Shown in pieces: positions 51,441-59,764 of a stretch of DNA of 64,000 bases. The position numbers and the translations under genes are program-made. This DNA is from Pseudonocardia benzenivorans CB1190 (lineage in GTDB: Bacteria; Actinomycetota; Actinomycetes; Mycobacteriales; Pseudonocardiaceae), in contig NC_015312.1 in NCBI RefSeq assembly GCF_000196675.2, positions 124,001 through 188,000 on the forward strand, given 5' to 3'. How positions within the stretch are numbered: the first letter of the stretch is position 1; every line of letters starts with the position of its first letter. The notes under the pieces were generated by a model. The model searched no databases, had not been told where the DNA came from, and was given only the letters and a program-made list of their open reading frames with translations.

Positions 51441-52355
51441 ATGGGACTTCTCGATGCCAAGGTCGTCATCGTCACCGGCGCGGGCCGGGGGATCGGCCGG
51501 GGTGAGGCGCTGGAGTGCGCCGCGCAGGGCGCTGCCGTCGTCGTGGCCGAGTTCGACCCGGAGGCGGGCGAGGAGGTCGCCAAGGAGATCGTCGCGGCGG
51601 GCGGGCGTGCCGTCGCGGTGGGCGGGGACGTCGCCGACGCCGAGGTCGCCGACTCGTTGGTGCGCACCGCCGTCGAGGAGTTCGGGCAGCTGGACGCGGT
51701 CGTGAACAACGCGGGGATCCTGCGCGACCGGACCGTCGCCAAGCTCTCCGACGACGACTGGGACGCCGTCATCCGCGTCCACCTGCGCGGCCACTTCCTG
51801 CCGACGCGTGCCGCGGTCCGGTACTGGCGCGAGGCCAAGCGCGGCGGGCACCTCGTGCACACCGCCTCGACCTCGGGTCTCCTCGGCAACTTCGGGCAGA
51901 GCAACTACGGCGCCGCGAAGGCCGGCATCGCCGCGTTCTCCACGATCGTCGCGCAGGAGGGTGCCCGCGGCGGCATCACGTCCAACGCCATCGCCCCCAC
52001 CGCGCTGACCCGGATGACGCTCGACCTCATGCCGCAGGAGTTCCGCGACCAGCGCGACGCGGCGCTGGCCCGCGGCGAGTTCGACTTCTTCGCCCCCGAG
52101 AACGTGGCCCCGCTGGTGGCGTTCCTGTGCTCGGACGCGTCGAGCCACATCAGCGGCAAGGTGTTCGGCGTGCAGGGGGACAGCGTCGAGATCTTCCAGC
52201 CGTTCACCTCGGTCGCCGAGATCAAGAACGACGGGAAGCGCTGGGACCCCGAGGACCTGCCGGGCCGGATCGACGAGCTCTTCAGCGCCTCGGGCATCCA
52301 GGCGGGTGCCGAGAACATGATGGCGCGCATGCGCTACCAGATCCTGGACATCTGA
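51441..52355 (+). CDS. Short-chain dehydrogenase/reductase (MFE-2/FabG-like)
   Basis: A 304-residue SDR. Cofactor loop VTGAGRGIGRGEAL, NNAGILRDRTVAKLS, catalytic Ser in HTASTSGLLGN, and Tyr-Lys in SNYGAAKAG. The NNAGILRDRT and HLRGHFLPTRAAVRYWR pattern resembles the dehydrogenase part of multifunctional beta-oxidation enzymes, suggesting a 3-hydroxyacyl-CoA or steroid substrate. TAGTAT is seven bases before the ATG (leaderless). A strong hairpin follows the stop by two bases. Confidence 0.9.
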   Translation: MGLLDAKVVIVTGAGRGIGRGEALECAAQGAAVVVAEFDPEAGEEVAKEIVAAGGRAVAVGGDVADAEVADSLVRTAVEEFGQLDAVVNNAGILRDRTVAKLSDDDWDAVIRVHLRGHFLPTRAAVRYWREAKRGGHLVHTASTSGLLGNFGQSNYGAAKAGIAAFSTIVAQEGARGGITSNAIAPTALTRMTLDLMPQEFRDQRDAALARGEFDFFAPENVAPLVAFLCSDASSHISGKVFGVQGDSVEIFQPFTSVAEIKNDGKRWDPEDLPGRIDELFSASGIQAGAENMMARMRYQILDI

Positions 52356-52357
52356 CC

Positions 52358-52397
52358 GTGCGCGGCAATGGTCGCTGCCGCGACCATTGCCGCGCAC
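52358..52397. terminator. Perfect 18-bp hairpin after the SDR gene
   Basis: GTGCGCGGCAATGGTCGC and GCGACCATTGCCGCGCAC enclose TGCC. It starts two bases past the SDR stop and faces the converging CPBP gene 90 bases away. No T-tract is present, so an RNA-structure-only bidirectional terminator is inferred. Confidence 0.9.
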
Positions 52398-52488
52398 GAC
52401 CCCGGGGCAGGGCCGCAGCCGCCCCGAGCGGTCGCGGCAGCGTCACCGCCCGGTCGGGCGCCGGTCGGGCGAGCGGGCGGCACAGCGG

Positions 52489-53307
52489 TCAGGGCAGCCA
52501 GGAGACGTGCCCCTTGAGCGCCGCGTAGCCGACGAAGGCGACGACGTCGATCAGGGTGTGCGCCGCGACGAGGGGCCACAGCCGTCCGGTGCGCTGCCAG
52601 TAGCGGCCGAAGACCAGCCCCATGACCAGGTTCCCGACGAACCCGCCGAACCCCTGGTAGAGGTGGTAGCTGCCGCGCAGCACCGCCGCCGCCAGCAGCG
52701 ACCTGTTCGCCGACCAGCCCAGCTGCCGCAGCCGCGTCAGCAGGTAGCCGATCATGACGATCTCCTCGGCCCACGCGTTCGCCGCGGCCGACGCGAGCAG
52801 TACCGGGATGCGCCACCACGTGTCGGTGAGGGTCGTGGGCGCGATCGTCAGGCTCACCCCGACGGCGTGCGCGACGAGGTAGAGGCCGAGCCCGGGGATG
52901 CCGATGACGGCGGCGAGCCCGACGGTGGCGGCGGCGTCGCGGCCCGGGCGGCGGGCGTCGAGACCGATGTCGCGCATGGCGAAGCCCGCCCGCAGCAGCA
53001 GGTACGCCCCGACCGCGCCCCAGCCGACCAGCTGCAGGAGGCGCGTGAGCTGCAGCGCCAGGTCGACGAGCGTCGCGGCCGCGGCGGGGGCGTTGAGCGC
53101 GACCTGCTGCTCGGACAGCGGCGTCGTCGCGAGCAGCGAGTCGATCAGCGACAGGGCCGACCGCAGCGCCGAGAGCCCGAGCGTCACCGCGAGCACGACG
53201 AGGATCTCGGTGACGACCAGCCGGCGTCGGGCCGGGTCGTCGATCACCTCGGCCGCGCGGCCGGTGGGCGGGGGTGGAGCGAGCCAGCTGCGGAGGCCGT
53301 CGGGCAC
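52489..53307 (-). CDS. CPBP family intramembrane metalloprotease
   Basis: A 272-residue polytopic protein with about seven membrane spans. The CPBP/Abi motifs are AWAEEIVMIGYLLTRLR (paired Glu), RGSYHLYQGFGGF and AHTLIDVVAFVG (the metal-binding His residues). Family members are prenyl-endopeptidase-like or bacteriocin self-immunity proteases; the substrate is unknown. GTG 53,307 is eight bases from TAGCGT on the minus strand (leaderless). It is divergent from the next gene, whose promoter lies 32 bases away. Confidence 0.88.
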   Translation of the reverse strand: MPDGLRSWLAPPPPTGRAAEVIDDPARRRLVVTEILVVLAVTLGLSALRSALSLIDSLLATTPLSEQQVALNAPAAAATLVDLALQLTRLLQLVGWGAVGAYLLLRAGFAMRDIGLDARRPGRDAAATVGLAAVIGIPGLGLYLVAHAVGVSLTIAPTTLTDTWWRIPVLLASAAANAWAEEIVMIGYLLTRLRQLGWSANRSLLAAAVLRGSYHLYQGFGGFVGNLVMGLVFGRYWQRTGRLWPLVAAHTLIDVVAFVGYAALKGHVSWLP

Positions 53308-53365
53308 GGACGTCGACGCTACCGGGCGCCCTCGCGCGGGAGCGCCGACACGTATCCTGACCCTC

Positions 53366-53809
53366 GTGCTCCGTCTCGCGCTGACCCCTCGCTGGATGGC
53401 CTGGCACGTCCTGACCCTGGGCGCGATGGTCGCGTGCGGCTTCCTCTCGGCGTGGCAGTGGCACCGCGCGGGAGAGGCGATGGGATCGGCGCTCAACATC
53501 GGCTACGGCGTCCAGTGGCCGGTCTTCGCGGTCTTCTTCGGCGTCATGTGGTGGCGGTTCCTGCGGCTGGAGGCGCGCCGGCTCGCCGGGACCGACGTCG
53601 ACGAGCACGCCCCGGTGCCGACCGAGTCGGGTCCGGTGCAGCAGGAGCGCACCCCCGCGCCCGCGGTGCCGGTCGTGAAGGACGAGGGACCGTCGCCCTT
53701 CGGTGTGCGGCGGACCGCGGTCCCCGAGCCCGACGACGAGGAGAACCCGCAGCTCGCGGCGTACAACCGGATGCTCGCGGAGCTCGCCGAGCGTGACGAC
53801 GGTCGCTGA
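53366..53809 (+). CDS. Hypothetical two-span membrane protein with acidic tail
   Basis: A 147-residue protein. Two membrane segments (MAWHVLTLGAMVACGFLSAW and VQWPVFAVFFGVMWWRFLRL) are separated by the loop WHRAGEAMGSALNIGYG. A soluble Pro/Glu-rich tail ends NPQLAAYNRMLAELAERD. This architecture is conserved in actinomycetes next to DUF3817 genes, but I cannot name a function. GTG start is seven bases after TATCCT (leaderless). Confidence 0.8.
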   Translation: MLRLALTPRWMAWHVLTLGAMVACGFLSAWQWHRAGEAMGSALNIGYGVQWPVFAVFFGVMWWRFLRLEARRLAGTDVDEHAPVPTESGPVQQERTPAPAVPVVKDEGPSPFGVRRTAVPEPDDEENPQLAAYNRMLAELAERDDGR

Positions 53810-53854
53810 GCGGCCCTGGGCGTCGGCCCGGGCGCCGTCCGTACACTCGGCGGG

Positions 53855-54211
53855 GTGAGCGTGCCCGCCGAGACCAGCAAGCAGACGCCGATGAAGCCGG
53901 TGGGTCCGCGGCTGGTGATCTACCGGATCGCCGCATGGGTCACGGGTGTCGGTCTGCTCGCGCTGACGTTCGTCGCGTTGCCGCTCAAGTACATCTGGGA
54001 CGTCCCGGGCCCGACCACGGTCATCGGCATCATCCACGGGTACCTGTACATGATCTACATCGTGTGCACGCTCGTGCTGGCCGAGCGGGTTCGCTGGCGC
54101 CCCGTCACGGCACTGCTGATCCTGCTGGCCGGGACGATCCCCGTCGCGTCCTTCGTCGCCGAGCGCAAGGTGACCAGGGAGGTCCGCGAGCGGGAGGCCG
54201 CCGCCGGCTGA
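53855..54211 (+). CDS. DUF3817 integral membrane protein
   Basis: A 118-residue protein with three membrane helices: IYRIAAWVTGVGLLALTFVA, VIGIIHGYLYMIYIVCTLVL and PVTALLILLAGTIPVASFVA. The conserved HG-YLYM loop and the charged end AERKVTREVREREA mark DUF3817. Function unknown. TACACT lies seven bases before the GTG (leaderless). Its stop codon is inside a palindrome shared with the converging DUF2470 gene. Confidence 0.88.
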   Translation: MSVPAETSKQTPMKPVGPRLVIYRIAAWVTGVGLLALTFVALPLKYIWDVPGPTTVIGIIHGYLYMIYIVCTLVLAERVRWRPVTALLILLAGTIPVASFVAERKVTREVREREAAAG

Positions 54212-54238
54212 CCGTCCCGCGGGCGGGAGCCGTCAGCC
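54206..54238. terminator. Palindrome containing both stop codons of DUF3817 and DUF2470 genes
   Basis: GGCTGAC then TCCCGC on the left pair with GCGGGA then GTCAGCC on the right, with a small internal bulge. The TGA of the plus gene and the TCA (minus stop) lie in the outer stem. A probable bidirectional terminator in a 21-base gap. Confidence 0.6.
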
Positions 54239-55060
54239 CTGCTCGTCCCCGTGGGTCTGTACCGGGTCGAGCTCGTCGTGGCGCGCGTGCCGGCCGCCGT
54301 ACCCGCACCCGACGAGCGCGGTGAGCCGGCTGCGCAGCTCGTGCACGGTCGTCGCCTCCGCGGGCCACGCGATCCGGACGTCGTGGTCACCGCCCGGCGT
54401 CTCGACCCGCAGCCGGATGCCGCAGCGGTCGACGCCGAGCGGGCGCACCCTGGCGCCCGAGGTGGCGCGCAGCGGCGCCGGCAGGTGCCGGGCCAGCGCG
54501 ACGAACACCTCGGGGTGGGTGCTTTCCAGGTGGCCCAGCCAGCGGTCCTCGAGGATGCAGAACGGGTCGGGCCGGGCCGCCGCGAGGTCGACCGGCGACA
54601 GCGACGCCGTGCCCTCCGCGTCGGCGAGCACGACGGAGCCGGGCTCGAGCCGGACGAGCGTTGCCCCGTGGCCGAGGTCGAGCAGCCGGTGGTCGGGGCG
54701 GGCCTGCGCGGCGTGCACCGCGGCGCGGCGGGCCTCGGCGTCGTCGGGGACGCGCAGCCAGCCGGTGATCCACAGCAGGGCGCGCACCGGTTCCCGGAGG
54801 TCGACCGCCGCGTGGTCGGCGAGCTCCAGCATCACCGCGACCTCGCCGCGCGGGTCGAGCCGGGCCTGTTCGACGAGCGCGCAGTGGTCGTCGAGGAGCA
54901 GCACGGCCGATCCGTCGGCGAGCACGTGGTGGAACGCCGGGACGATCGGCTCGGGCCCACCGGTTCCGACGATCGCGGCGCGGCCGCCGCGCGTGGTGAT
55001 GCTGCGTGCCCGCTCGGCGTCGGTGGGCGTCGGGGGGCGCCGCAACCGTGTCGTACCCAC
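54233..55060 (-). CDS. DUF2470 domain protein, iron-regulated, HugZ/pyridoxamine-oxidase-like
   Basis: A 275-residue protein with an N-terminal split-barrel half (LADGSAVLLLDDHCALVEQA, VMLELADHAAVDLREPVRALLWITGWL) and a C-terminal DUF2470-type domain (FVALARHLPA, RPLGVDRCGIRLRVETPGGDHDVRIAWPAEATTVHELRSRLTAL). Such proteins resemble haem-degrading or haem-binding HugZ relatives. The GTG has GGGAG eight bases upstream, and an IdeR/DmdR-like iron box starts 17 bases before the start. Iron-starvation induction is therefore inferred. Confidence 0.85.
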   Translation of the reverse strand: MGTTRLRRPPTPTDAERARSITTRGGRAAIVGTGGPEPIVPAFHHVLADGSAVLLLDDHCALVEQARLDPRGEVAVMLELADHAAVDLREPVRALLWITGWLRVPDDAEARRAAVHAAQARPDHRLLDLGHGATLVRLEPGSVVLADAEGTASLSPVDLAAARPDPFCILEDRWLGHLESTHPEVFVALARHLPAPLRATSGARVRPLGVDRCGIRLRVETPGGDHDVRIAWPAEATTVHELRSRLTALVGCGYGGRHARHDELDPVQTHGDEQG

Positions 55061-55076
55061 GTGACTCTCCCTTGTG

Positions 55077-55095
55077 TTAGGTGAGGCTAAGTTAT
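55077..55095 (-). promoter_or_regulatory. IdeR/DmdR-type iron box upstream of the DUF2470 gene
   Basis: TTAGGTGAGGCTAAGTTAT matches 15 of 19 positions of the actinobacterial consensus TTAGGTTAGGCTAACCTAA. It overlaps the only AT-rich patch before the minus-strand start, including a possible -10 (TAACTT on the minus strand), so bound repressor would block transcription when iron is abundant. Confidence 0.8.
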
Positions 55096-55181
55096 CTATC
55101 GCATACCCTCATGTCCAGGCCCGGAGGGCGCGCCTCACCCGATGCGAGGAGATCGACACGCGGGGGTTAGCGTGTTCGTCC

Positions 55182-56066
55182 GTGACGACCGTGCCATCGG
55201 GTAGCTCCTCCGCACCCGGGTCGGTTCCCCCGCTGTTCGCAGCGTTCGTCGACGACACGAGCCTGTTGCTCGCGAACGGCGGAGCCGGGGTCGACGCCGT
55301 GGTGGAGGGCTACCTCGACGCCCGCGACGGTGACCACGGCGACCTGCTGGGCCGGCTCGCCTGCCCGGTGTCGCGACTGTCGCCGCTGGTCACCGAGCTC
55401 GCCCGGTCCGCCCCCGCGGAGCCGGTCGACCTGGCCCTCGTCGTCGACAGCGGCCTGGGCGCCGTGCCCAAGGCGCTGTCGACGGTGTTCTCCCGCGCGA
55501 CCCTGCTGACCCCGCGGTCGGTCGAGACGTCCGCGCCGCTCGACCTCGACCCGGTGTGGCTCGAGCGCGTCGCCGAGTTCGTCCCGGACGACGTGGTCGC
55601 CGTCGTCGAGCCGCGCCGGCCCATCACGGGCGACCCCGAGGACGTGGCCGCCTGGCTCGACGCGGTGCGCCGCGTCGCCGAGCACGGCTGCGAGCCCAAG
55701 CTGCGCTGCGGCGGACCCCGGCCGTCCGACGTCCCGAGCGTCGACGAGCTGCGCCGCTTCCTCGCGATCGCCGCGGAGACCGGACGGGCCGCCGCGCTGG
55801 TCGGGCTCGGCCGGCTCGTGCGCTCGGCCGACGAGGCGGGCGTGGTCCAGCACGGCATCCTCAACGTGCTCGTCGCCGCGGCCCGCACCGCCGACGGTGC
55901 CGAGGGCGACGCCGTGGTGGCGGCGCTCGAGTCGACCGACGCGGCGGCGCTCGTCGCCGCGACCCGCGAGCTCGACGGTGCCCGGATGGCGGCCGTCCGC
56001 AAGGTGCTCTCGCGCTGCGGTGCCGGCCAGGACGAGGTGACCGCGCTGGGCGCGCTCGCGGCCTGA
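55182..56066 (+). CDS. Conserved hypothetical actinobacterial protein
   Basis: A 294-residue soluble protein. It opens PPLFAAFVDDTSLLLANGGAGV and contains DLALVVDSGLGAVPKALSTVF, VWLERVAEFVPDDVVAVVEPRRPI and RFLAIAAETGRAAALVGLGRLVRSADEAGVVQHGILNVLVAAARTA. The pattern of strands and helices suggests a TIM-barrel-like fold, but I cannot assign a family. The GTG lies eight bases after TAGCGT. It sits divergent to the iron-regulated gene and upstream of pheA. Confidence 0.75.
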   Translation: MTTVPSGSSSAPGSVPPLFAAFVDDTSLLLANGGAGVDAVVEGYLDARDGDHGDLLGRLACPVSRLSPLVTELARSAPAEPVDLALVVDSGLGAVPKALSTVFSRATLLTPRSVETSAPLDLDPVWLERVAEFVPDDVVAVVEPRRPITGDPEDVAAWLDAVRRVAEHGCEPKLRCGGPRPSDVPSVDELRRFLAIAAETGRAAALVGLGRLVRSADEAGVVQHGILNVLVAAARTADGAEGDAVVAALESTDAAALVAATRELDGARMAAVRKVLSRCGAGQDEVTALGALAA

Positions 56067-56287
56067 CGCATTCCGCGGCCCCGACGGTGAGGCGGCCCCG
56101 CCCGACGGACCCCCTTCCTCCGTCGCGACGACGCCGCCTCGTGCTGTCCTACGAGCGTCCGGGTCGTCCGGTTCGCAAGTTGCGTCGAACGGCGGAGCGG
56201 CGCCCGCCGAACGGTCCGGCCGGTGCCCGGCGGACGCGAGGGACCGCCCCGCCGGGCGGGCGCCGGGCCCGCGGATAAGGTCGGGTC
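56067..56287. other. 221-bp gap before pheA
   Basis: The gap is GC-rich and carries no convincing gene. The only signal seen is TAAGGT at 56,276-56,281, six bases before the pheA GTG. No attenuator-like leader peptide or tandem aromatic codons were found. Confidence 0.5.
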
Positions 56288-57235
56288 GTGCCCCGACTCG
56301 CGTTCCTGGGTCCGTTCGGGACCTTCACCGAGCAGGCGCTGCGCTCGCTCCCCGAGGCCGACGGTGCCGAGCTGCTGCCCTGCCCGGGCAACCCGGCGGT
56401 GCTGGCCGCCGTCCGCGACGGCCGGGCCGACATGGCGTGCGTCCCGATCGAGAACTCCGTCGAGGGTGCCGTCCCGCCGGTGCTCGACGGCCTCGTCGGC
56501 GACCCGCCGCTGGTCATCGTGCGCGAGGCCGTACTGGCGGTCCGGTTCGTGCTGCTGGTCAGGCCGGGGACGACCGTCGACGCCATCCGGACCGTCGCCT
56601 CGCACTCGCACGGAATCGCCCAGACGCGCGGCTGGATCGCCGAGCACCTGCCGTCCGCCGAGGTCCTGATCTCGACGTCGACGTCCGAGGCCGCGGCGCA
56701 GGTCGCCCGCGGTGAGATGGACGCTGCCGTCTCCGCGCCCGTCGCCGCCGCCCAGCACGGTCTCGAGGTGCTGGCCGACGACATCGCCGACAACGAGAAC
56801 GCCGTCACCCGGTTCGTGCTGGTGGCGCCGCCGTCGGCGCCGCCCCCGCCGACGGGCAACGACCGCACCACCCTGGCCGCCACCACCGAGAACCGGCCGG
56901 GCTCGCTGTTGGGCCTGCTCACCGAGCTCGCCGTCCGTGGCATCGACCTCACACGCATCGAGTCCCGCCCGATCAAGCACCGGCACTCCGAGTACTGGTT
57001 CCACCTCGACTGCACGGGTCACATCGCCGAGCCCGCGATGGGCGAGGCGCTCGCGGCGCTGCACCGCCGGTGCGACGAGGTGCGCTATCTCGGCTCCTAC
57101 CCGCGGGCGACGCCGCTCAACGGGGCGGGGTCGGGCGCCGGGGCGCCTGCCGTCCCGCTGAGCACGGCCGGGCATGCGGAGTTCGCCGCGGCGCAGCAGT
57201 GGCTCGCGGCGCTGCGCGCAGGAGGTCGACCGTGA
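56288..57235 (+). CDS. pheA: Prephenate dehydratase
   Basis: A 315-residue monofunctional enzyme converting prephenate to phenylpyruvate. The PDT domain covers LAFLGPFGTFTEQAL to residue 185, with VPIENSVEGAVPPVLDGL and the catalytic Thr region NENAVTRFVLV. The ACT regulatory domain has ENRPGSLLGLLTELAVRGIDLTRIESRP, including the ESRP phenylalanine-binding motif. GTG start, leaderless by spacing from TAAGGT. Its stop overlaps the phosphatase start (GTGA). Confidence 0.95.
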   Translation: MPRLAFLGPFGTFTEQALRSLPEADGAELLPCPGNPAVLAAVRDGRADMACVPIENSVEGAVPPVLDGLVGDPPLVIVREAVLAVRFVLLVRPGTTVDAIRTVASHSHGIAQTRGWIAEHLPSAEVLISTSTSEAAAQVARGEMDAAVSAPVAAAQHGLEVLADDIADNENAVTRFVLVAPPSAPPPPTGNDRTTLAATTENRPGSLLGLLTELAVRGIDLTRIESRPIKHRHSEYWFHLDCTGHIAEPAMGEALAALHRRCDEVRYLGSYPRATPLNGAGSGAGAPAVPLSTAGHAEFAAAQQWLAALRAGGRP

Positions 57236-58026
57236 CGTCCGACGGCCGGCGGCTCCTCGACCACAGCCGCAGCGCCCCCGATCCCAGCGCCCCCGATCCC
57301 AGCGACCCCGATCCCAGCGACCCCGACCACCTCGTCGCCGACGAGGCCGACCTGGAGCCCCCGGAGGTACCCGTGGACGGGCTGCGCCTCGTGCTCGTGC
57401 GGCACGGCCAGACCGACGCCAACGCCGGCAAGGTGCTCGACACCGCCCTGCCGGGCAGCCCGCTCAACGCGCTCGGGCACGAGCAGGCCCGCACGGTGGC
57501 CGACCTGCTCGCCGACTGGCCGGTCCGCGCCGTCTTCGCCTCCCGCGCCACCCGTGCGCAGGAGACGGCCGCGCCGATCGCCGACGCCCACGGGCTCTCG
57601 GTGACGGTGCTGGAGGGCGTGCACGAGATCTCCGTCGGCCACCTCGAGGGTGCCTCGGACGCACACTCGCGGCGCATCTTCGAGGACATCTACGACGGTT
57701 GGTGGGGCGGCGACCTGGCACGTCCGATGCCGGGCGGCGAGTCCGCGGCCGACGTCCGGGAGCGGGCGTTGCCCGTCGTCGACGAGATCGTGCGCGCCGC
57801 GGAGGAGCTGCCACCGGGCTCCGCAGTCGTGCTCGTGAGCCACGGGGCGACGATCCGCATCACCGCCGCGGCGCTGCTGGGCGACACCGTCGAGACGGCG
57901 TACGTGCCGAACACCGGGCGGGTCGTGCTCGCGCGCGACCCCGGCTCGGCGAGCGGCTGGACGCTGCAGCTGTGGGACAGCGGACCCGCGCTCGCGGGCG
58001 ACGTGACCGCGGGCGCGACCGGCTGA
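57232..58026 (+). CDS. Histidine phosphatase (phosphoglycerate-mutase-like) protein
   Basis: A 264-residue member of the RHG phosphatase branch. The active-site RHG is in LVLVRHGQTDANAGK, with SRATRAQETAAPIA, an EISVGHLEG Glu, and the second His in VLVSHGATIRIT. The N-terminal 45 residues are a low-complexity stretch built from DPSxPDPS repeats, so the real start may be downstream near VDGLRLVLV. GGAGG is seven bases from the GTG, which favours the long form. It is translationally coupled to pheA. Confidence 0.9.
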   Translation: MTSDGRRLLDHSRSAPDPSAPDPSDPDPSDPDHLVADEADLEPPEVPVDGLRLVLVRHGQTDANAGKVLDTALPGSPLNALGHEQARTVADLLADWPVRAVFASRATRAQETAAPIADAHGLSVTVLEGVHEISVGHLEGASDAHSRRIFEDIYDGWWGGDLARPMPGGESAADVRERALPVVDEIVRAAEELPPGSAVVLVSHGATIRITAAALLGDTVETAYVPNTGRVVLARDPGSASGWTLQLWDSGPALAGDVTAGATG

Positions 58027-58056
58027 GCCCGGCGCCCGCGGGTGCCGGGGTCAGCC
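58021..58056. terminator. Palindrome embracing both stop codons of the phosphatase and metallopeptidase genes
   Basis: Arms GGCTGAGCCCGGCGCCCG and CGGGTGCCGGGGTCAGCC (the central bases overlap) are complementary in about 16 of 18 positions. The plus-strand TGA and minus-strand TGA lie in the stem. A probable bidirectional terminator between converging genes. Confidence 0.65.
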
Positions 58057-58401
58057 CCAGCCCAGGCGGTGCAGGGTCTCCTCGTCGATGCCGAAGTGGT
58101 GCGCGATCTCGTGCACCACGGTGACCGTCACCTCGTGGACGACGTCGTCCTCGTCGTCGCAGATGTCGAGGATCGCGTCCTGGAACAGCGTGATCCGGTC
58201 GGGCAGGACGCCCGCGTACTCGGTGGTCCGCTCGGTCAGCGCGACGCCCTCGTAGAGCCCGAGCAGCGCCGGGTCCTCCTCGTGCCGGTCGGCGACCAGG
58301 ACGACGACGTTGTCCATGGCCGCCGCGAGACCCGGCGGGACCTGGTCGAGGGCGTCGCCGACGAGCTCCTCGAAACGCCGGCGGCTCATCGGGACGGGCA
58401 C
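58051..58401 (-). CDS. Small zincin-like metallopeptidase (HExxH)
   Basis: A 116-residue protein of the DUF1025-type metallopeptidase family. SRRRFEELVGDALDQVPPGLAAAMDNVVVLV and LGLYEGVALTERTTEYAG are family signatures; VTVVHEIAHHFGIDEETLHRLGW contains the zinc motif HEIAH and a downstream acid. Its substrate is unknown. The GTG 58,401 is favoured because homologues, as remembered, begin MPVxMSRxRFEEL. An ATG at 58,389 is the alternative. It lies 13 bases after the septum-formation-type gene. Confidence 0.88.
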   Translation of the reverse strand: MPVPMSRRRFEELVGDALDQVPPGLAAAMDNVVVLVADRHEEDPALLGLYEGVALTERTTEYAGVLPDRITLFQDAILDICDDEDDVVHEVTVTVVHEIAHHFGIDEETLHRLGWG

Positions 58402-58414
58402 GGCCGGCCGCCCG

Positions 58415-59638
58415 TCAGGTCTGGCCCCCGCCACCGCTCCCGCCGGCCGCGGGCAGCACCTGCGTCGGGATCGGGACGGGCGGTTCGCCGGAGGTCGGCG
58501 GGGGTGTGTCCTGGCCGTCGCCGGAGGAGCCGCTCGGCGGGGCCGACGTCGGCTCGCCGGGAGCGCCGGACGTGGTGGGCGGGGCCGGCGTCTCACCGAC
58601 GCTGACCGAGCCCTTCACCGACCCGGTGACCGGGGCGAAGCCGCTGCGGTCGGCCAGCAGCGCGGCCAGGTTGCAGTTGACCTTGCGCGAGCCGACGTCC
58701 CACGACTCCTGGGAGATGTTGTCCCAGTAGACGGTCAGCTTCTTCTGGGCCACGGCGTCGGGACTGCCGGCGTAGGCCGCCGCGTCCTCGGTGCACTTGG
58801 TCTGCAGGTACTTGTCCTGGTCGTCGACGGAAGGGAACTTCCCGTCCGTGAACTGCTGGGACAGGTCGACGACGGACACCGTCTCGACCGCGTGCGGACC
58901 GGTGCACGGCACGGGGTCGCCGACGGTCTTGCCGTCGACGGCCAGGCAGGTCCCGGCGTCCTCGACCCGGGACTGGTCCTGGTCGGCGACCTTGCCCTTG
59001 ATCGGCATGAAGCTGCCGGACTTCGTATTGCTCTGCAGGCCGCAGCGCATCTCGCGGTCGCCCTCGGCCCACTTCGCCTGCGACGGCTTGAGCCCGCCGA
59101 CGCGGAACCTGCCGTTGGGGTCGAACCTGTTGTCGAGGTACTGCTGGACGATCGGGGTGCAGCGTTCGCTCACCAGCTGACGCCACGTCTGGTCGCTGGG
59201 GAGCGTGCCCTGGTCGGTGAGCTGCACCGAGCCGGCCTGCTCGAAGCGATGCGTCTGGTCGCACGGCACCGCGACGGTGTCGGCCGCGTCGGGCCGCGAC
59301 CAGTTCAGGCACGTGCCCGCGGCGGCGGGGGGCGGCGGCAGGTCGGCCAGCCTGCGGGCCTCGGCGGCGGCCGGGTCGGGCAGCGTCGCGAGCGTGCTCA
59401 GCACCGGCACCGACGTGTCGGCGAAGCGGTCGAGCACCGAGACCGCGAGCATCGTCACCGCACCGATGAGCACGCCGATCACGATGCGGCGCACCGGGTG
59501 GACGGCACGCTTCGGCGCCCGACCGGCATCCCGCGGGCGGGAGGCCGGGGGCCGGGAGTCACCGGGGGAGCGACGGCGGGGGGCGGCGGGGGGCCGCCGG
59601 TCCGGCGCGGCGAGGTTGGCCATGTCGGCCGTCATCAT
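58415..59638 (-). CDS. Septum formation family protein, membrane-anchored
   Basis: A 407-residue protein. A basic Pro-rich cytoplasmic start precedes one membrane helix near residues 52-69 (RIVIGVLIGAVTMLAVSVL). Extracellular domain with paired repeats of the septum-formation type: GTCLNWSRPDAADTVAVPCDQTHRFEQAG and GTCLAVDGKTVGDPVPCTGPHAVETV, whose Cys residues probably form disulfides, then a Ser/Pro-rich tail. Function is inferred from the family name only. ATG 59,638 has AGGT upstream. Confidence 0.87.
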   Translation of the reverse strand: MMTADMANLAAPDRRPPAAPRRRSPGDSRPPASRPRDAGRAPKRAVHPVRRIVIGVLIGAVTMLAVSVLDRFADTSVPVLSTLATLPDPAAAEARRLADLPPPPAAAGTCLNWSRPDAADTVAVPCDQTHRFEQAGSVQLTDQGTLPSDQTWRQLVSERCTPIVQQYLDNRFDPNGRFRVGGLKPSQAKWAEGDREMRCGLQSNTKSGSFMPIKGKVADQDQSRVEDAGTCLAVDGKTVGDPVPCTGPHAVETVSVVDLSQQFTDGKFPSVDDQDKYLQTKCTEDAAAYAGSPDAVAQKKLTVYWDNISQESWDVGSRKVNCNLAALLADRSGFAPVTGSVKGSVSVGETPAPPTTSGAPGEPTSAPPSGSSGDGQDTPPPTSGEPPVPIPTQVLPAAGGSGGGGQT

Positions 59639-59764
59639 GCCGTTACCTGGATCGGGTGACGGCAGGGGTGCCCGGATCGGGCGGTCATCGGTCGTCCGGA
59701 TGCGGCGGACGTGCGCCTTTCCGCTGTGATCGGGAGGGCTGTACGGTGCGCGCGGGGGTGAGCG

